Origin: Euonymus europaeus
Lineage: Eukaryota; Streptophyta; Magnoliopsida; Celastrales; Celastraceae
NCBI GenBank assembly: GCA_963580455.1
Contig: OY756957.1
Coordinates: 3,911,001-3,975,000 of the forward strand
Length of the DNA: 64,000 nt
Reading direction: 5' to 3'
Below are positions 48,866 through 61,000 of this stretch, in pieces. Below the pieces are notes generated by a model. It had not been told where the DNA came from, made no database searches, and worked only from the letters and a program-made list of their open reading frames with translations. A program made the position numbers and the translations under genes. The stretch's first letter is position 1. The number at the start of each line of letters is the position of its first letter.

Positions 48866-51457
48866 TTACCGCACCGGCTGTTGATTGTAATGATTCTTTT
48901 CCTTTTTCTTTGAAGCAGCTAGCTTTGCACTCCTTGCAGCCGCTTCACTAGCAGCAGCTCGGGCCGCAGCATCCATCTCTTTACTAGATTTCTTCTTCTT
49001 TGAAGAGGCCAATTTCTTCAATCGGTCTTTCACATCAGGAGCAGATGCATCCTCTGCCTTCTCAGTCCCAGCAGCATCATCTTTGTCATCTGGCCGGTGT
49101 TGGGATTCCTTTGGCTCCTTTGATGATTTATCCTTCTTTTTCTTCTTTTTTGAAGTTTTGCTCTCTCCAGGGGCATTCTCCTTCTTTTCCATCTCTCCAT
49201 CGATGTCAACTTTCTTATTCTGTGCAGTGCCTGCTTATACAAGTGGAAAAGAAATTGCAGCATGTGAGAATGGCTATATAAGTAAAAATCAATGAAGCCA
49301 AGCCTAAAACTAGAAATCAAAACGGTCACACTATTTAACAAGCCAAATTATTTCACTCCCACACAACATTTACTATTGTTTCAGTCGCATAATTTCAGCT
49401 GCATTAAAATTTTAATTTATCTTTCCCTTCGAAAGAAGAAAAGGAAAGATTGCTTAACACTAATTTCCAGGAGAAACAACAGAGAAGGCAGTAAGCACAT
49501 AAATAATACAAGGCTAACTTACCATGGTACTCATCTTGAGCATTGGCCTCCTTCTGTAGTCCAAGTTCAGCAAGAACAGCTTCAAGTTCTTCAAGTTCCT
49601 TTTTCTTTAATTCCTTCTTTGAGAGCTGTCTATCTGTATCTTTATGCACCAAAGGAGCTTCAGTGGCGGGCTTCTTAACAGGCTCCACTTCAACTGGTGC
49701 CTCAGGTTCAAGTTCATGTTCTTCTTCAACATCATCATCAGCTTCCTCAAGACCTTCCTCACTTTCACTTTCCTGGGAAAAAGAATAGGTAAATCTAGTA
49801 ATTACCAACTAAATACAGGATATCATGAAAACTTGCGTGGGATTTGCCTGGGGCACAGCTAAGCTTCCTAACAATTTGGGAGGGGATTAGGCACCACTTC
49901 TCTAATTAATTTCAAGAAGGCATTACTTGATAGATGGTTGTGGAGCTTTAGCACCAATAGAAACCAACTTGGGGAAAATCAATTGTCACTAAGTATGCTG
50001 GCAGAACAGAATGGACAACTCTACAGAGGAGAACCACGTGGTTCAGTGCTACTCTCTGTAGACATACACACAGTCCTTGCGGCCATATCAAATTTCATCA
50101 TTATTTTGCACCCATAGTCTAACAAGCAGACCTCAAATTCAACAAAGCCGAGGAGACGAAAGCAACAATATTCTCTCATTAAATAAAATTTACTTTGAAC
50201 TTTAATTGCAATGCAATAGAAAGAAATAGATCCCAGAAAGGTCCATACTATAAGACTGCACAAAAACAATATTTAATGTACCAGATACAAACATACCTTA
50301 GGAAAACATGAGTCACCTAAAAGAGCACAAAGCCTTGAATGCACGAAAAGAAACACGTGCAATTTAGAAGATCGTGTTTACGTTCAGTAGTTCACATAGT
50401 TTTTAACTAGGCAAATTACACGTGGAAGGGGTCAAGGGGGATTCAAAATTACGACCTTCCGGTCATAAAGAATAGAGATGAGTGTTATACCACTCAGGGC
50501 TCCCACATTCATATAATCTAAGGTATCATAAAAGTTCAAATAATCTACCGTTATCATAACAGTTCAAATAATATACCGTTATCATAACGGTCTGACAAAT
50601 AATATACCGTTTATGGTCTGAAAAATTCTTAAATCACCAGATAACATCAGTCCATCTATTGATCAAACATTTAAACACCCACCACCGGGAAAATAAAATA
50701 TGGAAAAGCAAATATAAATGATTTTGATTTTGTCAGGGAAACAAGTGGCCAGTGGTTAGAGTTGCACCGATACAACGTAAAGGTGACAAGATTCAATTCC
50801 TGAAAATAGCATATCCATATATTATGTGGGGTAAGACTCATGAAGTAGTTCGTATCATAGCATTCATATGCAAAAACAATTCTCCCTATAAAACATTTAT
50901 TAATGGTCAAAGCTAAAGTTCTATCAGGAGGAAAAAAAACCCCATGGAATTGCAGCTGATGATTAAAATCCCAGAATTATAGATGACCAAACTAACAGAA
51001 ATTGAAAAACAATCAGGTGATACATCCTAACAGACCACACACAAAGATCAAGTATAAACATATTAAAAACAAAAACTTCGGCATCAAATAAATATAATAC
51101 GCTAAAACGAGGAGTAAACAAAGAACGCACCTCCACAGCCGGCTCAAAAGCATCCTTGTTGGCCTTAGTGTCGGCGTCGCCCCAGACAGAGGCGGGTGGG
51201 GCAGTGGTTGCATAGTAATCATCATCATCTTCATCGTCCACATCAGCCCAGGACTTGACGTTGAGAGGTGCCGGAGCCCAAAAGACCTCCTTCGCAGACT
51301 CCTTCTCCGACGAGGCAGCGCCCTTCTTGTCTTTGCTCTTCGAAGGTCCCTCCTTGTCAGAGTTCTTCTTCTTCCTCCTCAAACTCCCGAGCGCCGCAAA
51401 CACGTTGGTGCTGTTCAGCACAACCGACTCCTCCTTCCTGCTCCCTCCTCCCACCAT
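48866..51457 (-). CDS. Lysine/glutamate-rich plant protein of unknown function
   Basis: Not recognised by function. Exons, in transcript order: 51457-51131, 49772-49523, 49230-48866; 313 aa. The start is the ATG at 51457 (MVGGGSRKEESVV); the frame extends five codons upstream only through a GTG. Residues 1-60 have NSTNVFAALGSLRRKKK and Lys/Ser-rich sequence. Then come FWAPAPLNVKSWADVDDED and a run of Asp with YYATTAPPASVWGD (about 65-100). Exon 2 is Glu-rich with a strong predicted coiled coil (LSKKELKKKELEELEAVLAELGLQ). Exon 3 is Lys/Ala-rich (KTSKKKKKKDKSS, AARAAASEAAARSAKLAASKKK). No signal peptide, membrane segment or known enzyme domain. Similar uncharacterised proteins probably exist across plants. 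The charged, disordered make-up suggests RNA- or ribosome-associated work, but that is speculation. Confidence 0.85.
50415..50512 (-). mobile_element. tRNA-related SINE fragment in intron 1 of the unknown gene
   Basis: Read on the minus strand it gives 'gagtggtataacactc' (A-box-like) and, downstream, 'aggtcgtaattttgaatccc' (B-box-like). The order and spacing fit a pol III promoter of a SINE. The ends are not defined. Confidence 0.4.
50533..50615. repeat. ~28-bp tandem repeat, three copies
   Basis: The units 'agttcaaataatctaccgtt' + 'atcataac' at 50533-50560 and 50561-50588, and a diverged third to about 50615 ('caaataatataccgttt'). Confidence 0.8.
50737..50840 (+). mobile_element. Au-like SINE
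   Basis: 'gtggccagtggttagagttg' (A box) and 'acaagattcaattcctg' (B box), then 'attatgtggggtaagact' match the order of plant Au SINEs; the 3' end is truncated. Confidence 0.55.
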
Positions 51458-52010
51458 CTCCAATTCACTCACAGAACAACAAACACTGGATTACCTTCTT
51501 CGACTACGATTTGTCAGCAAATTGTGAGAGAAAACTGGATCAAAATTGGGATTGTGTAAGGGATTTAAAGGAGAGATTAAGGTCACGTAGGTGATGTTGT
51601 TGTGATGATCGGATTTGCTGAACGAGCTGGTCTCGGAGATCTGAAGCAACAGAGGAAACGCGAATTTGTGGTTATAGAATCAAAACGGCTCGTTTTGGCC
51701 CGAGAGAGAGAGAGAGAGAAGCGAAGTGTAGGGGCACCTGAGAACCGAAATGTATTGGTTTTAATGGAAGAGGAGAAAGAAAGCAAAATTTAACTGACGT
51801 TGCTCTCTCTGTCCGTCTTTCAATTTTTTATTATTTGTAGGAAATGGGCCTTGGGCTTCATGGGGGCCCATATGAGGAATGTCTGGAGAAGACCTTGCCC
51901 AACGTTTCTAATTTGCATAGACGAAGAACTGTAATGCGTAGTGAGACTTGTTTCTCCAGATCACAAGCTCAACACAGCGCGCTGAAACAGAGCTCTAAGT
52001 CAAATCGACT
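51458..52010. promoter_or_regulatory. Divergent promoter region between the unknown gene and TASH3
   Basis: Only 553 bp separate the two ATGs, which point away from each other. No TATA box is evident on either strand. A (GA)n tract lies at 51702-51718. Leaders of both genes must fit here, so the core control region may be under 300 bp and shared. Similar spacing is common for housekeeping pairs. Confidence 0.65.
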
Positions 52011-55000
52011 ATGGCTGTAAGTCTCTCCCGTCAAATCACCTAAATTCCCCTTATAGAGTCACTGATCATTCTTCGAATCTTTCTAATGTGTTACTCTCGG
52101 TATATAGGAATCTTCGGGGACGACGCTGATGGATCTGATAACGGCAGATCCGTCTCCGGCACCATCGGGATCAGCGACGGCTCCTCCGGTTCCCTCCGCT
52201 TCGTCGGCGCAGCAGCTTCCACAGCAGCCGGCGACGGTCTCAGGGAAGACGTCGCTGGGGGAGAGGAGGTCGAAGCGAGCGGCTCTCATGCAGATCCAAA
52301 ACGACACTATTTCGGCTGCCAAAGCTGCTCTAAATCCCGTCAGAACTAACATTATGCCCCAAAAACAGAAGCAGAAAAAAAAGGTCACATGAAAGTTTCA
52401 AATTGTCATTTTCGGCTCACAGTAAATATTTGTGTTGCTGTACACTTGAACTGAGGTGCAATTTCGTTTGTCAACAGCCGGTTTCATACTCGCAACTAGC
52501 CAGGAGTATTCATGAATTGGCGGCCACTTCTGATCAGGTAAAATAGACGTTTCTGCTTGAATATTGTTGTCTTTGGTGAATGCTGTCTCTATGTGGAGAG
52601 CTTCGAATTTTGCAACCTCTGAATTTTCGTAATTTTTCTATATGTTTTTTTTAATAGAAAAGTTCTCAGAAGCAGTTGGTGCATCATGTTTTTCCTAAAC
52701 TGGCTGTGTACAACTCTGTGGATCCATCTTTGGCACCATCTCTTCTCATGGTATGTGCAATTGACAATGTCTTTTTCTTGTTAGTTCTTGAAGTAAAATT
52801 ATGTTGAACTTTAGTGTTCCTACGGAGTTTTCAAGTATTGATGATAGAATGTGGTGGAATTCTAATCCCTGGTGTGTTATTATATAATGTATTTGAAAAT
52901 AATTCAAGTGCTAGAAAAACGAGATATAAGGTTTACTTATGTGATTATACTATTCTAAATTCTTAGAGTGCTATTTAAAAATGTTTGTGCAGTCTTAAGG
53001 TTGAATAGGAAAATTTTTCCCTTGAAATGTGAAAGGCCTTTCCATTTATGCTTCCTTCAAAATTCGAGCTTCTACACATCAGGCTCACCGTAGTTGCCTG
53101 TCGTTGAGCAATGTTAATTTGTTGTTGTGTGCTAAATCATTAAAGCAAATGTGAAACTGGCACAGGTATACGATGGCTTTCCTGAAACAAAAGTGGAAAA
53201 AAATTACTGACTATTCTTGATTTCTTTCTGATTAATTTTTGCACCTTTATACACTTTTAGGAATTCTTTTAGTTTCATTTTTTTTGGGATAAGAACTTAA
53301 GAATACATTTTAACCCTAGTTTATCCTAACTATCAGGGATTTTTTTTATCCAATAATCTTGATTCTTCTGAAACATCAATCCTAACAGCAGCCTAAATTT
53401 TCCTTTTTCTCTTGTCTAAATTCTGAATGGCCTTGATTACCCCATTGATTTATGCTAAGAGTTCATTGCCACTATTTTCTAATGTATATATGTGGAAGTT
53501 CCTTTTTTTCTTCTTCTGTGTATTGTGGGCAGCTGGTTGATATCTTCCTTCTTTAATTCTACAGCTTATTCAGCAATGTGAAGATAGGAGTGTTCTACGC
53601 TATGTCTATTATTACTTGGCCAGAATTCTGGGAGACACAGGTGCCCAAGGTTTAAGTTCAGGAGGTGGGATCCCCACTCCAAATTGGGATGCTCTGGCTG
53701 ACATTGATGTTGTTGGAGGGGTGACAAGAGCTGATGTCGTTCCAAGAATCGTAGATCAACTTTCAGCAGAAGCTCTGAATCCGGCTATCGAATGTAAAGT
53801 GCTTTGTCTTTTCACTTGATATTTGGGTCTTGTTTTCTGGTAGTGGCTTGAATTGCAATAGGTTTTCTGTTAAAGAGAATCACCTAAGTGGAAAAGTTTG
53901 AATGATATCATATCAGTGTTATGCCCACATGTTTGGACCAATTCTAGCCACTTTTCTTTCTTCCTTCTTATGCATATTTTCTGCTCATCACATTTGGCCG
54001 TGCAACTGCTGGCAGGTTTTCCTGCTTACATGGTTATAGTTTCTGCTGAAAATCTAGTTGCAAGTTGCTGACATACATTTTCTCTTGAATATATTTCTTT
54101 TCTGGATAAACAGCCATGCATATTATCTGTTCCATCAACTTCTAAATCTATCAAAAGATAAAGTTCTTGGAAATTAATTTAGGGCTTATTTTAGTTGCTA
54201 TTTTGCTTTCCTTATGGAATATTTAAAAGTTATTGTTTTATAAATATTTTCTGTTCATATGATTGTTTCTCAAATAACTATTTGCATTTGGTGTCAATTA
54301 CATGTTTAACTATTTTCGTTAACAACTTAGGCTAACTTTGATCATCTTTTGATCCTTATCTCTTAAACTGTTCAAAAATCTATCGAGATCTTAAGGAGTA
54401 TGCTGTTCTTTTACCTTATATTTTTGGATATATACTAGAAAGAGAAAAGGAAGCTGAAAAAGCAAGGATAGAAGTTACAATAAAAGATTTGGATTCTATA
54501 GGACCTTGGTCAAAAGAGTAGCTTTTGATAGGAGTGAATGGTTATGGAGAGTTCAGAGTTCATATAGTGGATTCTGACTAATTTCTTGTATGGATTTATG
54601 TGACTTAACCCTATTTGGTTTGGGATAAAGGCTTTGATGATGATGATGATGTTATAATTTTTTTTCCTTAAAATATGTACTCAGCTTTCCAAGTGCTTTG
54701 CTCTGTAGAAAGGCAATCTTACTGATTCTTATATTTTCCTTTAACTGTCTTGAACTCTTGATACTGATGTCTATGCTCTGGAAATTCACTGTGGTTGTTT
54801 AAATTATAGAATTAAAAAATTTATGATTCCTTTGATTTTATCTTTGTTGGCTAGGCAAGATAGGTGGAATTTGCAGTCAACATAGTTATCATATAATATG
54901 TTATTTGAATATTGGTTTTGAACATATATTCCTTTGTTCTCTGTGGTTTATCCTATATAATTCTAGGCACATGACCTTTTAGAAGTCCTTCAAATGTGGG

Positions 55001-58000
55001 TTTTTTAAGTATGTTTCCCAAGGCTGCTCAGTGCTGAACTCATGTTTACTAAAACTGGAAAACCTTTTATCCATTTACTTATTTTATGATTTATTATTTC
55101 CTTGTAGTGCTTTCAAAGCTGCTGTTTGACATTATTTTCTGTTATCTTTGAAGTTCATGCACGAAGAATGCAAGCTTTGAAGGCCCTTACATATGCTTCT
55201 TCAAGTAATACTGAAATCTTATCCAAGTTGTATGAGATTGTTTTTGGCATACTTGACAAGGTGTGTCCTCTACTGGCCATCTTGTTATAACATGATTACC
55301 ACCCTGCACTGATGCCTGTAGTATTTAATTGGTAGACATGTTCTTTTTAAGCTCTAGAAAGACCTTTTCTTTTATTATGCTGGTTTCAGGGAACGATTAG
55401 CGCATCAGCTTACACCCAGTTTTTTTTCTTGTGCTTCTTGTACATAATCTATATACTGTAGTAGTTATGCTTTTGGAATTCTTTTTAGTCTTTTGTTTAT
55501 AACAAGAAAATACTGTTGATTTGATGTAACTTGTAAGGCACGCCTATGGATGGCAGTTGTGACTTCTATATTGTATATTACATCCTGGAAGACTTTTATC
55601 AAGTCAATGCATGAACTTCTTTGAAATTAGCCGTATTTGAGGAATCTTGAAACAATAGTTTAGTTGTGCGCTTTTCAGTCTGTCACCTTGACTGGTGTAA
55701 ACTGGAAAGTTTTGTTTTTGTAGGACTTAGAAAAGTCATGTGGCTAGGGATCATGCAGCAATGTTTTCCTTTTTGTTTTTTTGGAACAAATTCAGTCTGT
55801 GTAATGTGTAAGTTCCATATATTCTTTTCTTGGTGGACTGTGTTCAGGAGGAACTAAGTTTTTCCTTTGCCTTTTCTTTTCCTCCCATTATTTGTGTTGT
55901 AGTTTGTTGTTTGTTTTCGGGATCTCTGAATGTTTTCTCATTGGTACATGCTTTGGAATTGGATTTGTATCTCTTGCATTCATATTTCTTGTTCTTTTTC
56001 CATGATTCTTTAATTAGCTGAATTACTTCTTGAAATGATTTCTCAGAATTTGTATTGATTATCAGGTTGCTGACACCCCAGAAAAACGTAAGAAAGGCGT
56101 TTTTGGGACTAAAGGTGGTGATAAGGAGGTAACATCATTGCTGCACACAAACACATCATATCCATTTTTCTTTCACCCCTGCCCTCTCTTTCTAGTCTGT
56201 TTGTTGATATTACCCGTTTATTTGCCTTTTATTTCACATTACTTCTGTTTTCACGTTACTTCTGTTTGCTGGCATTTCATGAATCATTGTTGAACATAAT
56301 AGTCCATTATGCGAAGTAATTTGCAATATGCTGCACTAAGTGCATTAAGAAGACTTCCTCTGGATCCAGGGAATCCTGCTTTCCTGCATCGTGCTGTGCA
56401 GGGGTAAGTATTTTATGTTCTGGTCTTCCTCCCTTCTTAATCTGAGAGTCTGAGTGTTATAGGTTCAAACTATGGAACCTTTTGAAAAATTTAACTACGG
56501 AGACAGCCTATCTGAAATTCCGGAGGCTGCATACATATGCCCTTCACAGAATCCACCACCATTGTGGGACCTTGTGCGCTTGATGTTCTTTTCTTTCTCT
56601 CTTATGCAATATGTGTTATATGATTATAAATTGATTATTCCACTCATATCAGAATTTTCTGTAAAAGCCTTATTTCCAAACAATTTTTGGACTTATTACC
56701 TGAATTCATAGGAGAAAGTAGTTGGAATCCATTACACGTATTTTCTTTCGCTGTTTGTTCTGCTCTATATCTACTTCCTCCACTAATCCTCTAGCATTCA
56801 TTCAATTTATTATCACTTTCGATTCATTTCCATTTTTCGCTTCCTCTTTTAAGTTTTTGAACCAAACACCAAAATCTTTATGTGGGACATGCCCAAACTA
56901 TCTTAGGCGATTTCTCTCATCTTATCTTTGACCAGGGTTATCCCTCTTCTAGATTGAATAGTTTTGCCTATGTAAAAATTAATTTGCACAGCAATAGAAT
57001 GCTTTCTTTCCTAACTCTTAACCTTTTAATCTTGAAATGTTTCGAAGTTGTAGCTAGAAAATTCTCAAATTCATTTCATGATGAAACGCTGCTTGTAACC
57101 TGCAGCAACATATTTCTAAATGCAGTTGTTTTTTTGGTATCTTCAGTTATTGTTCTGATTTAAACTCATATTTGACTGCAGGGTTTCATTTGCTGATCCT
57201 GTTGCAGTGAGGTATGCTTTGGAGATTATCTCTGAGTTGGCAACAAGAGACCCTTATGCAGTTGCAATGGCATTAGGTATGTTAGTCATCGTTGACCCTC
57301 TGATATTCTCATGATTTAAGGCAACCACATTTGCTTTCTTTATTTTTCTCCATTGTATGTGGAACTGATGATTTGCCTGTAGATTAGTTGGTTTTGTGTT
57401 TCTGATGCTTTTCCATTGCCTACTTTGTGCAGGAAAGCTTGTTGTTCCAGGAGGTATGCTTCCCATATTTTCCTGCCTTTATTTTCCTCCTCTTTATTCC
57501 CTTTGTTTTTTTGTTTGGTCTTAGTTTCATATTCCAGTGCTGTCTTGAAAGAGTTCTGGAAAAACTGGTCGTATGTTAGTGTTTTTTTTCTTCTTTTGAC
57601 TGTAAAATGAAAGAGAATATATTTGTTTCTGCGGCACATGCTATATAGCCTAGTGGCACTTTTCGTTCTTGAACATTGATGTTTATATTGTAATCAGAGT
57701 CTCTCTTGTTGCCTGTTAACTGTTATTTGTAACTTGATAGTGCTACATGCTCTGTGAAATGATCGTCTACTATGAGCTGTCTCAGTCAACGATTCATTAT
57801 GTGCAACTTTTTATTGTTAAGCTATCAATGTGGAGGAAATGATGTTAATTCACTTGTTTATTTAGGTTTTGTTAGCTAGCTAACGACATTGCCTTGTTAA
57901 TCCTATTGCAACCGTTTGGTTTTCTTGTTGATCAGGGGCTTTGCATGATGTCCTTCATTTGCATGATGTGCTTGCTAGAGTTTCCCTAGCCAGATTGTGC

Positions 58001-61000
58001 TATTCAATATCTAGAGCTCGAGCACTAGATGGTGGGTAAAATTAAACTATTTATGTTATAGAAGATATCCATGTCCTTGGAATTTGTGGGATAATTGGTA
58101 TCTTAGAATTGTCCATGCAGAGAGACCTGATATTAAATCACAGTTCAACTTGTTGCTCTATCAACTCCTTCTGGATCCCAGTGAAAGAGTCTGTTTTGAG
58201 GCAATCTTATGCGTGTTGGGGAAGTATGATAATACAGAAAGGTACTTTCTTGTTGCCTGCATTTTTGATTTTATGTTCCTATCACTTTTAGATGAGGTTA
58301 TAATGTCTACTTGCAAATATCACTGGTTCCCATCTTTGCTCCCATTTTTTTATCTGGTGGGACTTCGTTATCCTTTCTTTACATACTCTTTATTTTACCT
58401 GTCATAGGACTGAAGAGCGGGCAGCTGGGTGGTATCGTTTAACCAGGGAAATCCTCAAGTTACCAGAAGCACCATCCAAAGATAAATCTCAAAAGACTAG
58501 GCGTCCGCAGCCCCTTATCAAACTCGTAATGAGAAGGTTAATGTTTTTGTACCCCTCTTTTAATCTATTATTAACAAAAGCTAAAAAACACCCATGCACA
58601 ATGCTCCTGTAGAGGGCAGGGTTGGGGACACCGGGACATGCAAGATGTATGCAGACCTTATCCCACATAATTATGTGTAGAAGCTGAATTAAATTCTTTA
58701 TATCAACCATAAGTAGTGCTCTGGCTTAGTAATTGGTAGTCAAAAAGTGTTTTTTAAGTTCAAGATTCCTTTCAATTTAATTCTAAATTTTTTCCTTCAT
58801 ACTTTGGTATAGGTTGGAGAGTTCTTTTCGTAGTTTCTCAAGGCCAGTACTTCATGCAGCATCAAGAGTTGTTCAGGAGATGGGGAGAAGTCGTGCTTCT
58901 GCATTTGCTTTAGGGATACAGGATATCGATGAAGGAGCTCATGTCAATGCATTTTCTGAGAGTGTAGATTCACTTGATTCAGACATTAATGAAACCTCGC
59001 ACCCAGAAGGTAATATTGCCTTTTCCTTTTGAATTTAATAGTCCATGAGTTACTTTCTTAATCTTATTCTAATAAAGGTAAACAACTTCCGTGCACAAGC
59101 TTAATCTTATTCTAGCTGAATTTTAAATTTCCCTTTTCAAGGTGCTGCTAGAGTGTGCTAGTTCTGAAGGTTGTATTGAATTATTTAGTTGTAAGGCTAA
59201 CAATGTGAGTGGTCATTATCAGTTTTTTGCTAGCTCATTTTGTGTCTTGCAGTGATTTTTGTTGTTGTTTCACACTTCACACCAAATTTTGTTATTATTT
59301 ATGTTTCCTGGTATTTTGCATGTCTGATTACAGATGCTGATTTTGTGTTTATTTATTGGCTTTATATGTTCTATTCTTTTTGTCGTAATTATTAAATATT
59401 TTCATGCTATTTAAGAATTGAAATAAAACTAGATGTGGCACTGATGTACTACTTTAAGCTTACGTTGGAACTTGGAAATCATTTTCATTGAAGCAGAGTA
59501 TACACAGTCCCCACTTTCTCACGTTGAACTTTTTTAATCCCATTTGCCCAGCTTATTTTATTATGAGATAATTTTGCTTGAAGTCCTTCCTAGTTATCCA
59601 AAAGTGGAAATGAACTCCTTTACTTTCTTTTAATGTCCAAATGAAGACCTTCGTCTTCTATTTCTCACCAAATGACTAAATGAGTCCCTTTTAGGGGATC
59701 CTTGGACAGAAAAATAGAAGTAAAGGTGCTCATTTGACTGCTAAAAGGTCTCATTTGATAGCTGAGTAGAAGTTGAAAAGGGTTTATGTTTAACGAAGAT
59801 AGGTAGACGGCTCATTTTAATGTTTGATCAAGTAGGGGGTTTAGTGTATGTATTTCTTTCGTTATCTATCAAAATGCTGATTATAGAATGGTTCATCTTT
59901 TTCAAGATTCTTTTATTATTTTATGCTCTCAGCACCTGGTTTCTAGGTGGTTTTTTTTTTTGATCCTAAAGTGAGTAGTTTGTTAAGATTGGTTAATTGT
60001 TTGGTTGACGAATTTAAGATAAGAAGTGTAGGGCTTTCCTTTTTCTAATTTTTGTTCTCCTGCGGTCACTTATTTGTTGATGTTCGTATTTGGTGAGATT
60101 GTTGTTTTACTTTATCAGGTATCAGATCCTCCTCTATTTCTAATGGAACTGGAGGCAAGGATTCTGTTGCGAGTTTATTAGCTTCCTTAATGGAGGTAGT
60201 GCGGACAACTGTAGCATGTGAATGTGTATATGTTCGAGCAATGGTGATAAAGGCATTGATATGGATGCAAAGCCCGCATGAATCGTTGGATGAATTAAAA
60301 TCCATTATTGCATCGGAGCTCTCCGATCCATCTTGGCCAGCAACGTTGTTGAATGATATTCTGCTAACTCTACATGCTCGTTTTAAGGTACTTGTCATTT
60401 CAATTACCCTTGTTTGAAGCTGCACTCTCTGGATTTATTTGCTGATGGAGGACTTCATCTCCTCAGTTTCTGCTGCTTATCATGCTAGTTGGTTTTCTAA
60501 TGTTTAGATGTGTATTTTCTTCTTCTTTTTTGCATTAAAAAAAATCAGATATTTAATTGACATGTTATATTTTAATGTTGGTTTCTGGCTAACATATGTT
60601 TGAAATAGACGGTGACATAGGTGCTTTGTCTAACTGATATTATTGTCACTAACTCAGAGTAGTCTTTCACATTGTGCGTGGAGCTTTTCTCAGTGATTTT
60701 TCATTGTGGTGGATTCCTAACCTTCAATGACAAATTAAGGTTGTAATGTGTGATGCTTTTTGGCTTTTCAGGCAACTCCAGATATGGCTGTCACTCTTCT
60801 GGAAATAGCTCGGATTTTTGCTACTAAAGTTCCAGGAAAGATAGATGCTGATGTGTTACAGCTACTATGGAAAGTAAGTTTTTTACTCTACCACCATTGT
60901 AGTAGCTTCTTCCCTATGCTGATTTTGTTCATCTTTTTCTTGCTATATGTTTCTTCCACATTTAATTTTGTTTGTCTTCCCATTTGTAAGTCTGGTATAT

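Noticed and set aside
51458..51472. Five-codon extension of the unknown minus-strand gene
   Set aside because: It starts with GTG, not ATG; the first ATG is 51457.
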